Translations under genes and position numbers: made by a program
Assembly: GCA_030447385.1 (NCBI GenBank)
Contig: JAUJOY010000002.1
Coordinates: 514,081-578,080 of the forward strand
Direction: 5' to 3'
Length of the DNA: 64,000 nucleotides
DNA from: Mycobacteriales bacterium
GTDB lineage: Bacteria; Actinomycetota; Actinomycetes; Mycobacteriales; SCTD01
In this document: piece by piece, positions 17,293 to 25,352 of the stretch
Layout: each line of letters begins with the position of its first letter
Position numbering within the stretch: the first letter of the stretch is position 1
The notes under the pieces: generated by a model
The model's input: the letters and a program-made list of their open reading frames with translations, nothing else
Databases searched by the model: none
What the model was told of the DNA's origin: nothing

Positions 17293-17630
17293 ACGACTGG
17301 ACGAGCATCTGCCCGACGGGCCGGTTGCCGGTCGAGCGCGGGATGGCCGCGCTGCTCGACGGGGAGCAGGTCGCGCTGTTCCGTACGGCCGACGGGCTGC
17401 ACGCGCTGTCCAACCGTGACCCGTTCAGCGGCGCGATGGTCATGTCCCGCGGCATCATCGGCTGCCGCGGCCGGCGGCCCATGGTCGCGAGCCCGATCTA
17501 CAAGCAGGCCTTCGACCTCGAGACCGGCCGGTGCCTGGACGACCCGACGGTCGGCCTGGAGGTCTACGCGGTCCGCGTGGACGCCGGCATGGTCCAGGTG
17601 GCCCGGCCGGCCCGCGCCCTGTCCGCGTAG
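17289..17630 (+). CDS. nirD: Nitrite reductase small subunit
   Basis: A 113-aa Rieske-fold protein that partners NirB. As in other NirD proteins, the segment SNRDPFSGAMVMSRGIIG is recognisable and the Rieske cysteine/histidine pairs are missing, so no [2Fe-2S] cluster is expected. PIYKQAFDLETGRCLDD is also typical. ATGA overlap with nirB. moaA starts 30 bp downstream, probably in the same transcript. Confidence 0.95.
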   Translation: MNDWTSICPTGRLPVERGMAALLDGEQVALFRTADGLHALSNRDPFSGAMVMSRGIIGCRGRRPMVASPIYKQAFDLETGRCLDDPTVGLEVYAVRVDAGMVQVARPARALSA

Positions 17631-17660
17631 AGCCGAAGGCGCCCACGTACAGTTCCGCTC

Positions 17661-18644
17661 ATGAGGGCGCCTCTGGTCGACGGCTTCGGGCGGGTGCACA
17701 CCGACCTGCGCGTGTCGCTGACCGACCGCTGCAACCTGCGGTGCACCTACTGCATGCCGGCGGAGGGGCTCGACTGGCTGCCCAAGCCGGAGCTGCTCAC
17801 CGACGACGAGCTGGTACGCCTCGCCGAGGTCTTCTTCTCGATGGGCGTGCGCACGGTGCGCCTCACCGGGGGTGAGCCGCTGCTGCGCCCCGGTCTGCCG
17901 GGGCTTGTGGCCCGGCTGTCGGCGCTCGGCCTGTCGCTGTCCCTGACGACCAACGGGCTCGGGCTGGCTCGTTCGGCGCAGGCGCTGCGTGATGCGGGTC
18001 TGCGGCGGGTCAACGTCAGCCTCGACACGCTTCGCCCCGAGCGCTTCCTCGCGCTCACCCGGCGCGACCGGCTGGCCGACGTGCTCAGCGGACTCACGGC
18101 GGCCAAGGCCGTGGGGCTCGAACCGGTCAAGGTCAACACCGTCCTCCTGCGCGGCACGAACGACGACGAGGCCGTCGAGCTGCTCACGTGGGCGCTGGGC
18201 GAGGGCTACGCGCTGCGCTTCATCGAGCAGATGCCGCTGGACCCGCAGCACGGCTGGGACCGGTCCACCATGGTCAGCGCGGACGAGATCCTCGAGAGGC
18301 TGCGCCGGCACGTGCGCCTCACACCGGTCGAGCAGCGCGGCAGCGCGCCCGCCGAGGAGTTCCTCGTCGACGGGGGGCCGGCCACCGTCGGTGTCGTGGG
18401 GTCGGTCACCCGGCCCTTCTGCGCCAGCTGCGACCGGCTGCGCCTGACCGCCGACGGGCAGGTGCGCAACTGCCTGTTCGCCCGCAAGGAGTCCGACCTG
18501 CGCACCCCCCTTCGCCGCGGCGCCGGCGACGAGGAGCTGGCCGAGCGGCTGCGGGCCGCAGTCACGGCGAAGAAGGCCGGGCACGGCATCGGCAGTCCGG
18601 AGTTCGTCCAGCCCGACCGGCCGATGTCGGCCATCGGCGGCTGA
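17661..18644 (+). CDS. moaA: GTP 3',8-cyclase, molybdenum cofactor biosynthesis
   Basis: A radical SAM enzyme, 327 aa, that starts molybdopterin synthesis by converting GTP to 3',8-cyclo-7,8-dihydro-GTP. The radical SAM cysteines are C24, C28 and C31 (CNLRCTYC). The C-terminal second cluster is FCASCDRLRLTADGQVRNC, and the chain ends in the obligatory GG dipeptide (AIGG). LTGGEPLLR is the SAM-binding GGE motif. Its place behind nasA-nirBD makes sense because NasA needs the cofactor; other moa genes are not in the window. Confidence 0.96.
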   Translation: MRAPLVDGFGRVHTDLRVSLTDRCNLRCTYCMPAEGLDWLPKPELLTDDELVRLAEVFFSMGVRTVRLTGGEPLLRPGLPGLVARLSALGLSLSLTTNGLGLARSAQALRDAGLRRVNVSLDTLRPERFLALTRRDRLADVLSGLTAAKAVGLEPVKVNTVLLRGTNDDEAVELLTWALGEGYALRFIEQMPLDPQHGWDRSTMVSADEILERLRRHVRLTPVEQRGSAPAEEFLVDGGPATVGVVGSVTRPFCASCDRLRLTADGQVRNCLFARKESDLRTPLRRGAGDEELAERLRAAVTAKKAGHGIGSPEFVQPDRPMSAIGG

Positions 18645-18744
18645 CCGGCGCAGGCTGGCCAGCGCGGAGGCCGCCCGTACCACCAGTGGGGAAAGATCTT
18701 CGGAGCTTCCCCAGCAGCGCAGTGCTGTGGATCCTCCGAACAAT

Positions 18745-18770
18745 CCCGCGGAGCCAGCACGCTCCGCGGG
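18745..18770. terminator. Hairpin between convergent genes
   Basis: A perfect 10-bp inverted repeat, CCCGCGGAGC / GCTCCGCGGG, with a 6-base loop. It is the only strong structure in the 190-bp gap between moaA and the converging acetyltransferase. There is no T run on either strand, so it would be an actinobacterial I-shaped terminator, possibly acting in both directions. Confidence 0.6.
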
Positions 18771-18834
18771 TCGAGGCGCCGGCGGCGACGACGACGCGTC
18801 GCTCGCTGAGAGCCGGCCTCGCGGAGCCGGGGCG

Positions 18835-19419
18835 CTAGGTCTGTGGGCCGCCGGCCGCGCGCAGCCGCGCCCTCAGCGCGTCGCGGACGCCCGGCCACTC
18901 CGTCGCCAGGATCGAGAAGTACGCGGTGTCCCGCACCGTCCCGTCGGGCCGGCGGCGGGAGTGCCGCAGCGTCCCGTCGTAGTGCGCACCCAGCCGGGTG
19001 AGAGCGCTGCGGGAGCGGGTGTTGTCCGCATCGGTCTTGAGCAGCACCCGCTGGGCTCCGAGGTCCTCGAAGGCGTGCCCCAGGACCAGCAGCTTGCACT
19101 CGGGGTTGACCACGGTCTTCCACAGCGCCCGCGAGTACCAGGTCCAGCCCACCTCCAGGCCGCCGACGCCGAGGTCGACGTCCAGGTAGGAGGTCGAGCC
19201 GACAGCGCGACCCTCGTGCACCACGGCCCAGGCGGGGTTGCCCGGGTGCGCGCGCACCATCTCGCGGACGTCGTCCTCGGTCCGCGGCCGGGGGACGGGC
19301 ATCCACCGCCAGACCTCGTCGTCCTGCGCAGCGGCGAGCAGGTCGGCGGCGTGCGCCTCCGACAGGGGTTCCAGGCGCACCACGTCACCCGTCAGGACCA
19401 CCGGCGTCGGGGTACGCAC
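18835..19419 (-). CDS. GNAT acetyltransferase, RimJ/RimL-like
   Basis: A 194-aa acetyltransferase. The pattern fits the RimJ/RimL (Acetyltransf_3) type: GDVVRLEPLSEAHAADL near the N-terminus, GSTSYLDVDLGVGGLEVGWTWY in the core, and the acetyl-CoA region KLLVLGHAFEDLGAQRVLLKTDADNTRS. The substrate, protein N-terminus or small amine, cannot be told. The start is GTG 19419. It is isolated between the nitrate operon terminator and the M23 gene. Confidence 0.85.
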   Translation of the reverse strand: MRTPTPVVLTGDVVRLEPLSEAHAADLLAAAQDDEVWRWMPVPRPRTEDDVREMVRAHPGNPAWAVVHEGRAVGSTSYLDVDLGVGGLEVGWTWYSRALWKTVVNPECKLLVLGHAFEDLGAQRVLLKTDADNTRSRSALTRLGAHYDGTLRHSRRRPDGTVRDTAYFSILATEWPGVRDALRARLRAAGGPQT

Positions 19420-19446
19420 GGAAGGCGTGCCTTCGCTCGCTGTAGG

Positions 19447-20241
19447 TCAGCCGCAGATCCGGCGAAGGAACGCGTAGGGGTTGACGGAGCGGCCGCCGCC
19501 GGGCTGGAGCTCGAAGTGCACGTGTGGCGCGCTCGCGGAGGCGTTGCCGCTGCTGCCCACCCTCCCGACCAGCTCGCCGGCCTCGACCCGCTGCCCGCTG
19601 CGGACGGCGTTCGAGGAGTTGTGCGCGTAGTAGTAGGTGTTGCCGTCCACTGCCCGCAGGTAGAGGGAGATGCCACCTGCGCCGCCCGACGAGGTCTTCA
19701 CGAGGCCGGAGGCCACGGCGTAGACGGGCGTCCCGGCCGGAGCCATGAGATCGGTCCCCTGGTGGCGACGCCCTCCGCCACGAGGGGCACCCCAGGTGTC
19801 GGTGAAGGAGGCCGCCGGCACGGGGCACGTCCCGGCGATGCGCGCGGCCGCCGGAGGGACGGGCTTGCTGCCGCTGGGGGCCGGCTTGGGCCGGGGGACA
19901 GGCGGCGGTGGGAGTGCTGCCGCGACCACCGGCGCCACCGCCGGTGCGACCGGTGCGACCGGCGGCGGGGGGGGCACGGCCGGGCTGGGGATCGGGACGG
20001 GCCGGTCCTCCTCCGCCGTACGGGAGCGGGAGGCGCGAGGCCCGTCGCCTGAGCGGGAGGTGCGGCCCAGAGCCGCGAGCTCCGTACCCGACGCCGGCGT
20101 CGCCCGCACGGCAGGGGCGGCCACCGCCTCCGTGGCCAGGCCGGCGAAGGCGCCACCACCGAGGGTGAGCAGCAGGGCGGGGAGGGTGTGGCGGCGCAGA
20201 GCACCGTGAGCCGCATGGGAGCGGCGGTGGGCATGCTGCAC
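19447..20241 (-). CDS. Secreted M23-family peptidoglycan endopeptidase
   Basis: A 264-aa LytM-type zinc peptidase. GTG 20239-20241 has GGAGG seven bases upstream. The N-terminus is a Arg/His-rich n-region followed by LPALLLTLGGGAFAGLA, a signal or anchor segment. A proline/alanine/valine-rich linker spans about residues 70-150. The catalytic domain begins around GRRHQGTDLMAPAGTPVYA (HxxxD metal ligands), has YYYAHNSSN, and ends with APHVHFELQPGG (HxH). All zinc ligands are present. It likely cuts peptide cross-links during growth or division. Confidence 0.92.
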   Translation of the reverse strand: MQHAHRRSHAAHGALRRHTLPALLLTLGGGAFAGLATEAVAAPAVRATPASGTELAALGRTSRSGDGPRASRSRTAEEDRPVPIPSPAVPPPPPVAPVAPAVAPVVAAALPPPPVPRPKPAPSGSKPVPPAAARIAGTCPVPAASFTDTWGAPRGGGRRHQGTDLMAPAGTPVYAVASGLVKTSSGGAGGISLYLRAVDGNTYYYAHNSSNAVRSGQRVEAGELVGRVGSSGNASASAPHVHFELQPGGGRSVNPYAFLRRICG

Positions 20242-20375
20242 GAACCAGCCTCCAAGGCCATCGGGGTGCGTCGGGGCGGGAAGTTTTCGGGACGTTACCG
20301 GACACAGGCCCTCGGGCTCTACCGACCCGCCCACCACCCTGCCCTGCCACCGTCCGAGCCCGCACACTGGCGGGC

Positions 20376-21302
20376 ATGCCCGTGCCCTCGCGTCGGCCCT
20401 CCCTGTCGCCCCCCGTGCCGCCGCTGCCTCTGCCCGAGGGACGCATCGTCCTCGTTCCCGGCCGCGGGGAGTTCTTCCTGCGCGACAGCGGCGGGGACGG
20501 GCCGCCGGTGCTGCTGGTCCACGGCTGGATGTTCCCGAGCGACCTCAACTGGCTGCACGCCTACCGCCCGCTGCTTGAGGCCGGCTACCGCGTACTCGCC
20601 ATGGACCTGCGTGGTCATGGCCGGGGCCTGCGGTCTGGGGAGCCCTTCCGCCTGGTCGACTGCGCGGATGACGCGGCCGCAGTGCTGGCGACGATCGGGG
20701 TGCCACCGCCTCTGGTGGTCGGCTACTCCATGGGCGGCCCGGTCACCCAGCTGCTCGCCCGTCGCCACCCCGAACAGGTTGCCGGGTTCGTGCTCTGCGC
20801 GACGTCGCTGAACTGGGCCGATCCCCGCCAGAAGGTCTTCTGGAGCACGATGGGGGGGCTGCGCCTGCTGCTCGGGGTGTTCCCGCGCAGCTCGTGGAAC
20901 ACCGGGCTGCGCCTGGCCGGGGCGCCGAGCCGCGAGAGCAACTGGGTCGCCTCGGAGCTCTCCCGCGGAAGCGCCAGGGACATTGCCGAGGCAGGCCGCG
21001 AGCTCGGCAGGTTCGACAGCAGCTCCTGGGTCGGCGAGCTGCCCCAGCCTGCCGCTGTGCTGGTCATGACCAGAGACCGGCTCGTCCCGCCCGACCGGCA
21101 GCGGGCACTGGCCGAACGGCTCGGGGTCGAGCCGCTGCTGCTCGACGCCGACCACGATGCCTGCTCGACCCGTCCGGCGGCCTTCCGGTCCGCACTGCTG
21201 TCGGCGCTGACCGCCGTCAGCGAGCAGGCGGGCCTTCGGGCTGCGGGTCCTGCGACGGGGGCTCGCCCGGCGCCCCTCCGGGCAGTGGATCGACCCGCCT
21301 GA
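20376..21302 (+). CDS. Alpha/beta hydrolase
   Basis: A 308-aa hydrolase. The oxyanion loop is LLVHGWMFPSDLNW, the nucleophile elbow GYSMGG places Ser118, and the acid and His lie in VLVMTRDRLVP and LDADHDACSTRP. The cap region contains RSSWNTGLR. The DADHDAC ending suggests a lipase/esterase or thioesterase type, but the substrate is unknown. Its last 86 bp overlap, in antisense, the small gene at 21217-21486. The C-terminal tail is low-complexity, so the overlap is tolerable. Confidence 0.85.
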   Translation: MPVPSRRPSLSPPVPPLPLPEGRIVLVPGRGEFFLRDSGGDGPPVLLVHGWMFPSDLNWLHAYRPLLEAGYRVLAMDLRGHGRGLRSGEPFRLVDCADDAAAVLATIGVPPPLVVGYSMGGPVTQLLARRHPEQVAGFVLCATSLNWADPRQKVFWSTMGGLRLLLGVFPRSSWNTGLRLAGAPSRESNWVASELSRGSARDIAEAGRELGRFDSSSWVGELPQPAAVLVMTRDRLVPPDRQRALAERLGVEPLLLDADHDACSTRPAAFRSALLSALTAVSEQAGLRAAGPATGARPAPLRAVDRPA

Positions 21303-21486
21303 GCAGGCCGCGCACCGCCAGGTAGTCCGCCAGCGACCCGCGGTGCTCCTCGCAGGCGACCCAGCTCTTCTCCCGGTCCGGTGTGTGGATCCTCGGGTTG
21401 TTCCACACGAGCACGTGCCGGGCCCCGGAGCGGCAGCCTCGGGCCGAGCAGCGCACCTCGTCCTCCACCCGTCCATGATCGCCCAC
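21217..21486 (-). CDS. Conserved actinobacterial small protein
   Basis: An 89-aa protein recognisable from the central block VRCSARGCRSGARHVLVWNNPRIHTPDREKSW, followed by ACEEHRGSLADYLAVRGLL. Two Cys in CSARGC plus Cys and His in ACEEH could bind a metal, zinc-ribbon style. I know this pattern as a conserved hypothetical of actinobacteria without an assigned function. The C-terminal 28 residues are Pro/Gly-rich and overlap the 3' end of the hydrolase gene on the other strand. The start is taken as GTG 21484-21486; an inner GTG at 21466-21468 is possible. Confidence 0.7.
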   Translation of the reverse strand: MGDHGRVEDEVRCSARGCRSGARHVLVWNNPRIHTPDREKSWVACEEHRGSLADYLAVRGLLRRVDPLPGGAPGEPPSQDPQPEGPPAR

Positions 21487-21535
21487 CAGCGGGCGGTGCC
21501 GGGGCAGCGCGGGCGGCAGCACGTACCGTCTGCCT

Positions 21536-22192
21536 GTGGACCTGCGAGAGCGCCGGATGGCCACGCAGTGGTACGCCGCCGAGGTGCGGATGCGGACCTG
21601 GGCGATGTGGTCGCTGCGCAGGGCGGGCAAGGTCGGTGCGCGGGCGGTCGTGCTCGGACGGCCCACGGTGGACGCGAGCGACCTCGAGGTCGGGGACGAC
21701 TTCAAGGTGTGGTCGGGGCACCGCAAGACGCTGATCAGCGGCTGGGGGCGGCTGCGGATCGGGGACCGCGTGTTCGTCAACTGCGGCACCGTGATCATCG
21801 CGGTGAAGGAGATCGTGCTCGGCAACGACGTCGCCCTCGCCAACGAGGTCAGCATCGTGGACAGCAACAGCCACGGGCTCGAGGGCCGGCCGCACGTGGA
21901 GGCGCCGGTGCGGATCGGTGACGGCACCTGGGTGGGCAACCGGGCGATGATCCTGCCCGGCGTCACGATCGGCAGGCGTGTGGTCGTGGCGGCCGGCGCG
22001 GTGGTGACGCACGACGTCCCCGACGACTGTCTGGTCGCGGGCAACCCCGCCCGCCTCGTCCGGGCGCTGGAGTACCCCCCGGGCTGCCGCCGCGCGTGGC
22101 ACGACGAGTGGGGCTGCCCCTGCCCGAAGCTGGTGGCGGAGGGCCCTTCCGACGAGCGCCGCCCGGACGTCGCCGGAGCCGGCCCCGCCTGA
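21536..22192 (+). CDS. Hexapeptide-repeat acyltransferase
   Basis: A 218-aa left-handed beta-helix protein of the LbetaH acyltransferase group. Hexapeptide turns run from about residue 75 (LRIGDRVFVNCGTVII) through VRIGDGTWVGNRAMILPGVTIGRRVVVAAGAVV. The catalytic-type His lies in VDSNSHGLEG. DVPDDCLVAGNPARLVR is the usual end of maltose/galactoside acetyltransferase-like enzymes. The N-terminal 50 residues are helical and less typical. It probably acetylates a sugar; the substrate is unknown. Confidence 0.88.
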   Translation: MDLRERRMATQWYAAEVRMRTWAMWSLRRAGKVGARAVVLGRPTVDASDLEVGDDFKVWSGHRKTLISGWGRLRIGDRVFVNCGTVIIAVKEIVLGNDVALANEVSIVDSNSHGLEGRPHVEAPVRIGDGTWVGNRAMILPGVTIGRRVVVAAGAVVTHDVPDDCLVAGNPARLVRALEYPPGCRRAWHDEWGCPCPKLVAEGPSDERRPDVAGAGPA

Positions 22193-22205
22193 AGGCTGCC
22201 GCTGC

Positions 22206-23159
22206 TCAGCCGCGGCAGTCGAGCACCAGCTTGCCCTGGGACGCCCGGCTGCGCAGGTCCTCGTGGGCCCGGTGCGCCTCGGCCAGCGGGTACGTGCCGC
22301 CGACCACCGGCTCGAGCGTGCCGGCCTCCACCATCGCCAGGAGCTCGGCCATCTGCGGCTGCAGCAGCTCGGGCCTGGTGAAGCAGTGCGCGAGCCAGAA
22401 GCCGATGACGCTGCGGCTGCGGGCCATCAGCTCCCCGGGGGCGACGGCGGGGGTCTGCTCGCGCGAGGCCATGCCGAAGGTCACGAGGCGGCCGAACGGT
22501 GCGAGGGCCGCCAGCGAGGACGTGAACGTCCTGCCGCCGACCATCTCGAGGACGATGTCGACCTTCTGGTTCGCGTTCGCCTGCTGCAGAGCGTCCTTCA
22601 GGCTGTCAGGGTCAGCCGCCACCGCGACGTCGGCACCGAGGCTCAGCGCGAGCCGGCGCTTGTCCGGCGAGGAGGCGACGGCGATGACGTTGCCCGCGCC
22701 CCACTTCTTGGCCAGCTGCACCGCCAGGGTGCCCACGCCCCCGGCGGCCGCGTGCACGACGACGGACTCCCCGGGCACGAGGTGGCTGCAGGTCCGCAGC
22801 AGGTGCCAGGCGGTCAGTCCCTGCACCATCAGGGCCAGCGCCTGCGCGTCGCCGACGGCGGGGGGCAGCGGGAAGGTCATCGCCGGGTGGACCAGCGCCT
22901 TCTGCGCGTAGCCGCCGCTCATGGTGAACGCGGCGACGCGGGTGCCGTCCGCCAGCCGCCCCACGACCTCCGTGCCCGGCACCAGCGGCAGCGTCGTGGC
23001 GGACAGGTAGGAGTTCTCCGCCTGGTGGGTGTCGGCGTAGTTGACCCCGGCGGAGTCGACGTCCACGAGGGCGAGGCCGTCGGCGGGGGCCGGGTCCGGG
23101 AGGTCCGCGAGCGTCAGGACCTCGGGCCCGCCGAACTCGGTGATCTGGATCGCGCGCAC
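22206..23159 (-). CDS. NADPH:quinone oxidoreductase (zeta-crystallin-like)
   Basis: A 317-aa zinc-independent medium-chain reductase. RAIQITEFGGPEVLTL at the start, the N-terminal GroES-like domain with VNYADTHQ, and the nucleotide motif VHAAAGGVGTLAVQLAK (AxxGGVG) define the quinone oxidoreductase group. The catalytic zinc ligands of alcohol dehydrogenases are lacking. GTG 23157-23159 was chosen because a perfect AGGAGG lies four bases upstream. It reduces quinones with NADPH; the physiological role is unclear. Confidence 0.92.
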   Translation of the reverse strand: MRAIQITEFGGPEVLTLADLPDPAPADGLALVDVDSAGVNYADTHQAENSYLSATTLPLVPGTEVVGRLADGTRVAAFTMSGGYAQKALVHPAMTFPLPPAVGDAQALALMVQGLTAWHLLRTCSHLVPGESVVVHAAAGGVGTLAVQLAKKWGAGNVIAVASSPDKRRLALSLGADVAVAADPDSLKDALQQANANQKVDIVLEMVGGRTFTSSLAALAPFGRLVTFGMASREQTPAVAPGELMARSRSVIGFWLAHCFTRPELLQPQMAELLAMVEAGTLEPVVGGTYPLAEAHRAHEDLRSRASQGKLVLDCRG

Positions 23160-23268
23160 ATGGCCTCCTGGACAACCCGGAGGCGCAACGTACCCAGGGG
23201 CACCCGGCTCCGTGCCCGGGGGCACCCGGCTCCCGGCGCGGCTGGCCGAGGATCCCGCAGGCGGTCGG

Positions 23269-24063
23269 CTACCGGCGGCGCCGGATCTCCACGCCGTTGC
23301 CGATCGCGCTGAGGCCCACGGCCACCGCCGCCACGGCTACCAGCAGGGCGGGGACGGCCGGCCCGGAGCCGGAGCGCCCGGTCGGCAGGAACCCCTCGGC
23401 CGGGGCGACGCTCGGGGCCAGCATCTCCGACAGCGTCAGCGGGGAGGCGACGCTGCTCGGAGCACCGGCCAGGGCGAGCTCGCCTGCGGGCAGGTCACCG
23501 GCGATGTCGCGCGCGAACGCGCCGAGGGTGCCGCTCAGGGCGGCGTCCGCGATGGCGTCGACGGCCTCGTTGGCCTCCCGGACGGCAGCCGACAGCGCCG
23601 GCCTGCGGACGGGCTGTGCCGGTGCGGTGACGGGCGCGTCGGCGACCGGCGCGCCGTTCTGGACGCCGGGCTGGGCCACGGGCGGGGCGGGCGCCGTCGG
23701 CGGGGCCGGCTTGGCGTCCAGTTGGCCGAGGACGACGGTCACGAGGGTGTTCACGACGGTCGTGACCGTCTCGACCGGCGCGGTGGGCGCGGTGGGCGCG
23801 GCGGGCGCCTTCTTGGCCGGTGGGCTGACGGCCGAGGGGGGCGGCGGCGCCGCCGGGGCCGGTGCGGGCACCGCGGGCGCTGGGGCCACGGCCTTCTCGG
23901 CGGTAGCAGCCGCGTCCGACACGGCCTGCTCGACGTCCGCGACCGGCGCAGTGGTCACGTCGGAGGACGGGACGGCTGCCAGAGCAGGGCCGCCGGTCAG
24001 CACCAGCGCCAGCGCGCCGAGGCCCATGGCGGCGGCGCGGCGGGAGCGGCGGGACACGGACAC
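23269..24063 (-). CDS. Secreted Ala/Pro-rich protein with C-terminal anchor
   Basis: A 264-aa exported protein. GTG 24061-24063 has GGAGG five bases upstream. The signal peptide has RRSRRAAAMGLGALALVLTGGPALAA. The middle is very rich in Ala, Pro, Thr and Val, low complexity and likely an extended wall-spanning region. The C-terminus reads FLPTGRSGSGP, then a hydrophobic stretch PALLVAVAAVAVGLSAIG and an RRRR tail. That is the layout of a sortase substrate, but the motif is LPTG rather than LPxTG or LAxTG. No known domain is visible. Confidence 0.75.
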   Translation of the reverse strand: MSVSRRSRRAAAMGLGALALVLTGGPALAAVPSSDVTTAPVADVEQAVSDAAATAEKAVAPAPAVPAPAPAAPPPPSAVSPPAKKAPAAPTAPTAPVETVTTVVNTLVTVVLGQLDAKPAPPTAPAPPVAQPGVQNGAPVADAPVTAPAQPVRRPALSAAVREANEAVDAIADAALSGTLGAFARDIAGDLPAGELALAGAPSSVASPLTLSEMLAPSVAPAEGFLPTGRSGSGPAVPALLVAVAAVAVGLSAIGNGVEIRRRR

Positions 24064-24186
24064 CAGAGCCTCCAGCGGTACTGCGGCCGCTTTCGGGGTA
24101 CGACAGCGGGCTTGTGCTTCGTCTAACGACTGACCTTCCCACAGGTGACTGCACAAGTCCGGACATGGGACGGCACAGCAGCGGCG

Positions 24187-25293
24187 TCAGGTGGGGTCGA
24201 CGCAGCCGTCCTGACCGGGCGGGGGAGGCGGGTCGGCCGGTCGCGGTGCGGGCTCGCGCCACCCACTGCCCTCGGCGCCGGCGAGGAAGGCACGGATCCC
24301 CGAGACGTACGCCGCAGCGAGCCCCTGGCGCACCAGCGGGTCGGCCACCAGCGCGGCCTCCTCCGGGTCCGACAGGAACAGCGGCTCGCTGATGACCCAC
24401 GCGGTGGAGGCGCGGCGCAGCAGCCCGTAGTAGTCGGTCCCCCGGCTCCCGAGCCGGTACAGCGCGCCGGCATCCGGGTTGCCCGCCCAGCGACCCCCGA
24501 CACGGCTGCTCAGCGTCTCGAGGTAGCGGCGGTGCGCCTCGTACATCACCCCGGCTGCCCGGCGGCCCTGCGGGTCGGCCACCGAGGCGAACTCGCTGGT
24601 GCCCGGCCGGTCGAGCTCGGCCAGAGGAGCGGCGTTGAGGTGCACCGACACCGACAGGTCCGCGCGCAGGCTGTCGGCCAGTGCCACCCGGAAGGGCAGG
24701 GAGGCGTCGTGGTCGCTCGCCCGCGTGAGCAGCACCCGGCCGCCGAGCAGCGCGGCGGTGCGCTGCGCCACGTCGAGGTTGCGGTCGGCCTCCCGCGCCT
24801 GGTCCGGGCCGACCACCCCGTCGGCCGATCCGCCGTGGCCGGGGTCGATCACGATCACCGGCTCGCTTCCGCGGGGCGGCACCACGTCGTACGCCCCGGT
24901 GACCGTCACCTTCGCGCCGCACGGCGTCAGGACCTGGGGTGAGCCGGCAGACCCGCCGACCCGCGGCAGCAGGATGCCGGCGGGCAGCGTGCGCCCGGCG
25001 GAGGTGCGCAGCCGCTCCCGAGCGCGCACCGCCCCGAGCGCGGGCGGCGGCGGATCGGTTCGGCGCACCACCGGCCAGCGGACGTCCTGACCGCCGTAGC
25101 CGTCGGCGACCGCGGCGTCCGGGGGCGCCGCGGCGGCGGGCGCGGAACCGGGCGGACCCGCCGAGGGCGCGGTCGCGGCGGGCGCGGGGTCCGGGGCACC
25201 GCCGGCCTGCCGGTCCGCCTCGGTGCCGTCGCCGCCGTTGCAGGCGGTCGCCAGGCTCAGCATCCCGGCGACGACGGCGGTGCGGAGCCTCAT
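24187..25293 (-). CDS. N-acetylmuramoyl-L-alanine amidase lipoprotein
   Basis: A 368-aa Amidase_3 enzyme that cleaves the amide bond between MurNAc and L-Ala. The lipobox LATAC places the lipidated Cys at residue 18. An Ala/Pro linker follows. The catalytic domain starts at VIVIDPGHGGSADG (zinc His), continues with EADRNLDVAQ (Glu ligand) and SVSVHLNAAP (His ligand), and ends with WVISEPLFLSDPEEAALV holding the catalytic Glu. It acts outside the membrane on peptidoglycan. It diverges from hemH across 59 bp. Confidence 0.92.
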   Translation of the reverse strand: MRLRTAVVAGMLSLATACNGGDGTEADRQAGGAPDPAPAATAPSAGPPGSAPAAAAPPDAAVADGYGGQDVRWPVVRRTDPPPPALGAVRARERLRTSAGRTLPAGILLPRVGGSAGSPQVLTPCGAKVTVTGAYDVVPPRGSEPVIVIDPGHGGSADGVVGPDQAREADRNLDVAQRTAALLGGRVLLTRASDHDASLPFRVALADSLRADLSVSVHLNAAPLAELDRPGTSEFASVADPQGRRAAGVMYEAHRRYLETLSSRVGGRWAGNPDAGALYRLGSRGTDYYGLLRRASTAWVISEPLFLSDPEEAALVADPLVRQGLAAAYVSGIRAFLAGAEGSGWREPAPRPADPPPPPGQDGCVDPT

Positions 25294-25352
25294 GCAGTCA
25301 CGGTAGGTGCCCCGGTGCGCGTGCGGGACCCGAGCCGGGAAAGGATCGACCG

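Noticed and set aside
20242-20375. A c-di-AMP (ydaO) riboswitch before the M23 peptidase gene, suggested by TCCGGTAACG on the minus strand
   Set aside because: The other conserved blocks and the pseudoknot arrangement could not be found, and the leader is too short.
22196-22218. A terminator hairpin CTGCCGC/GCGGCAG between the acyltransferase and quinone reductase genes
   Set aside because: Only a 7-bp stem with a 9-base loop, lying partly in coding sequence; such structures are expected by chance at this base composition.
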